From the NCBI GenBank assembly GCA_014653545.1, contig JACWEJ010000001.1:185278-249277 (forward strand): 64,000 nucleotides of DNA, given 5' to 3'. A model generated the notes under the pieces. That model worked only from the letters and a program-made list of their open reading frames with translations, was not told the DNA's origin and did not search any database. Made by a program: the position numbers and the translations under genes. The stretch is from Pelagibacterales bacterium SAG-MED41. GTDB lineage: Bacteria > Pseudomonadota > Alphaproteobacteria > Pelagibacterales > Pelagibacteraceae. Positions 63,257 through 64,000 of the stretch are shown here, in pieces (positions within the stretch are counted from its first letter, which is position 1; each line of letters starts with the position of its first letter).

Positions 63257-64000
63257 CTAATTTGGTGGTGAGCAAATGGGTCTTTTTTTGTCTTTTTCAA
63301 TAAATCTTATAACCTCAGACACAAGTTCGTTGTCTTTATACTCCCCATTAATTTTACTTAAATTTTCATGTAAATTTTTAGATGAAAAAATTTCTTTATA
63401 AGCTTTATCTAGCCCTATGATCTTTTTATTATCATATTTTTTTCTTCTCAGGCCTATTAAATTTATACCTTGTAGGTAATTTCTATTTCCAATCGATAAA
63501 GCGAATGGGGTTACATCTTTTAAAACTCCAGTCATTCCACCAATCATTGCAAGTCTACCTATTCTTGTGAACTGTTGTACTGCTGAATTACCACCAATCA
63601 CTACATTATCTTCAATTGTTACATGACCTCCTAAAGGTACATTGTTTGCTATGATTACATTGTCTCCAATATTACAATCGTGAGCAATATGCGAGGAAAT
63701 CATAAATAAGCAATTATTTCCTATTATAGTTTTAGATCCTCCGCCTATTGTACCAGGATTGATGGTTACATATTCGCGAATAATATTCTTTTCACCTATT
63801 GATAAACTATTTTTTTCATTCTTATATTTAAGATCTTGAGGCTGAGTGCCGATGCTAGCAAATGGGAAAATTTTTGTATCTTTTCCAATTTTTGTATTTC
63901 CTTCGATATGAACGTTTGAAATAAGTTCTACTCCATCAGATAATTCAACATTAGGACCAACATAACAAAAAGGACCAATTTTAATCTTAGTTGAGACTTT
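63257..64000 (-). CDS. lpxA: UDP-N-acetylglucosamine acyltransferase, N-terminus beyond the right edge
   Basis: The first enzyme of lipid A synthesis, here 248 codons less the stop and open to the right edge. The left-handed beta-helix hexapeptide repeats are clear ('IKIGPFCYVGPN', 'IGKDTKIFPFASIG', 'SLSIGEKNIIREY'). 'HIAHDCNIGDNVIIANN' holds the catalytic His, and 'GGMTGVLKDVTPF' and 'NLIGLRRKKY' are LpxA marks. Only about ten N-terminal residues are lost. It ends 3 bp before lpxI. Confidence 0.94.
   Translation of the reverse strand, partial: KVSTKIKIGPFCYVGPNVELSDGVELISNVHIEGNTKIGKDTKIFPFASIGTQPQDLKYKNEKNSLSIGEKNIIREYVTINPGTIGGGSKTIIGNNCLFMISSHIAHDCNIGDNVIIANNVPLGGHVTIEDNVVIGGNSAVQQFTRIGRLAMIGGMTGVLKDVTPFALSIGNRNYLQGINLIGLRRKKYDNKKIIGLDKAYKEIFSSKNLHENLSKINGEYKDNELVSEVIRFIEKDKKRPICSPPN

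Overview
The window is a dense, strongly AT-rich bacterial segment with almost no spacer DNA, many 1-, 4- and 8-base gene overlaps, and core gene runs that match Alphaproteobacteria. Examples are ntrY-ntrX-trkA, ispDF-pgpA-cinA, ratA-lipA-ftsB-eno-kdsA-pyrG-secG-tpiA, lexA-gltX and lpxA-lpxI-lpxB. This style fits a streamlined marine alphaproteobacterium of the SAR11 (Pelagibacterales) type or a similar AT-rich lineage such as AEGEAN-169/HIMB59. The assignment is inferred from gene content and order. No rRNA, tRNA, CRISPR array, transposase or phage gene was seen.

Layout. (1) 1-4.5 kb: carbon metabolism, with a cut hydratase, phosphofructokinase, pyruvate kinase and GAPDH. (2) 4.5-13.2 kb: a complete glycerol module made of a GlpVSTPQ-type ABC importer, the small membrane protein GlpU, glycerol kinase, a small exported SHOCT-like protein and a GpsA-like dehydrogenase. 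Glycerol would enter, be phosphorylated and be oxidised to triose phosphate, which feeds the GAPDH, enolase and pyruvate kinase also encoded here. (3) 13.2-19.2 kb: K+ uptake (TrkH, TrkA) and the NtrY/NtrX two-component pair. (4) 19.2-30.3 kb: isoprenoid (IspDF), lipid (PgpA), lipoate, cell division, glycolysis, Kdo, CTP and secretion genes, interrupted by one large surface protein with a repeat domain and an autotransporter-like barrel. (5) 30.4-38.6 kb: a plus-strand block, ppiD-trpE-trpG-trpD-trpC-lexA-gltX-nuclease, with a clear alphaproteobacterial SOS box before lexA.

(6) 38.6-60.3 kb is accessory. It first holds a Pro/Glu-rich membrane protein, an exported MsrB and a hydratase/3-hydroxybutyrate-dehydrogenase/SDR operon. 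Next come a DUF1907 protein (human C11orf54 family) and a divergent PanB-like enzyme. The main unit is a branched-chain-amino-acid-type ABC importer split over two divergent operons. Its minus arm is livK, a 2OG-Fe(II) oxygenase, livM and livG. Its plus arm is livF, livH, a PanE-like reductase, a CoA ligase, a BadI/MenB-like hydrolase, an enolase-superfamily enzyme, a CitE-like lyase and three Gfo/Idh/MocA oxidoreductases. This looks like an import-and-degrade system for an unknown organic acid and is the best candidate here for an undescribed pathway. (7) 60.3-64 kb returns to core lipid A genes (lpxB, lpxI, lpxA) with a PQQ-type sugar dehydrogenase inserted.

Three genes (livG, livK, lpxI) are each broken by a one-base change in an A run. 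Each rejoins to a normal-length protein when one base is removed or added, so assembly error must be excluded before calling them pseudogenes.
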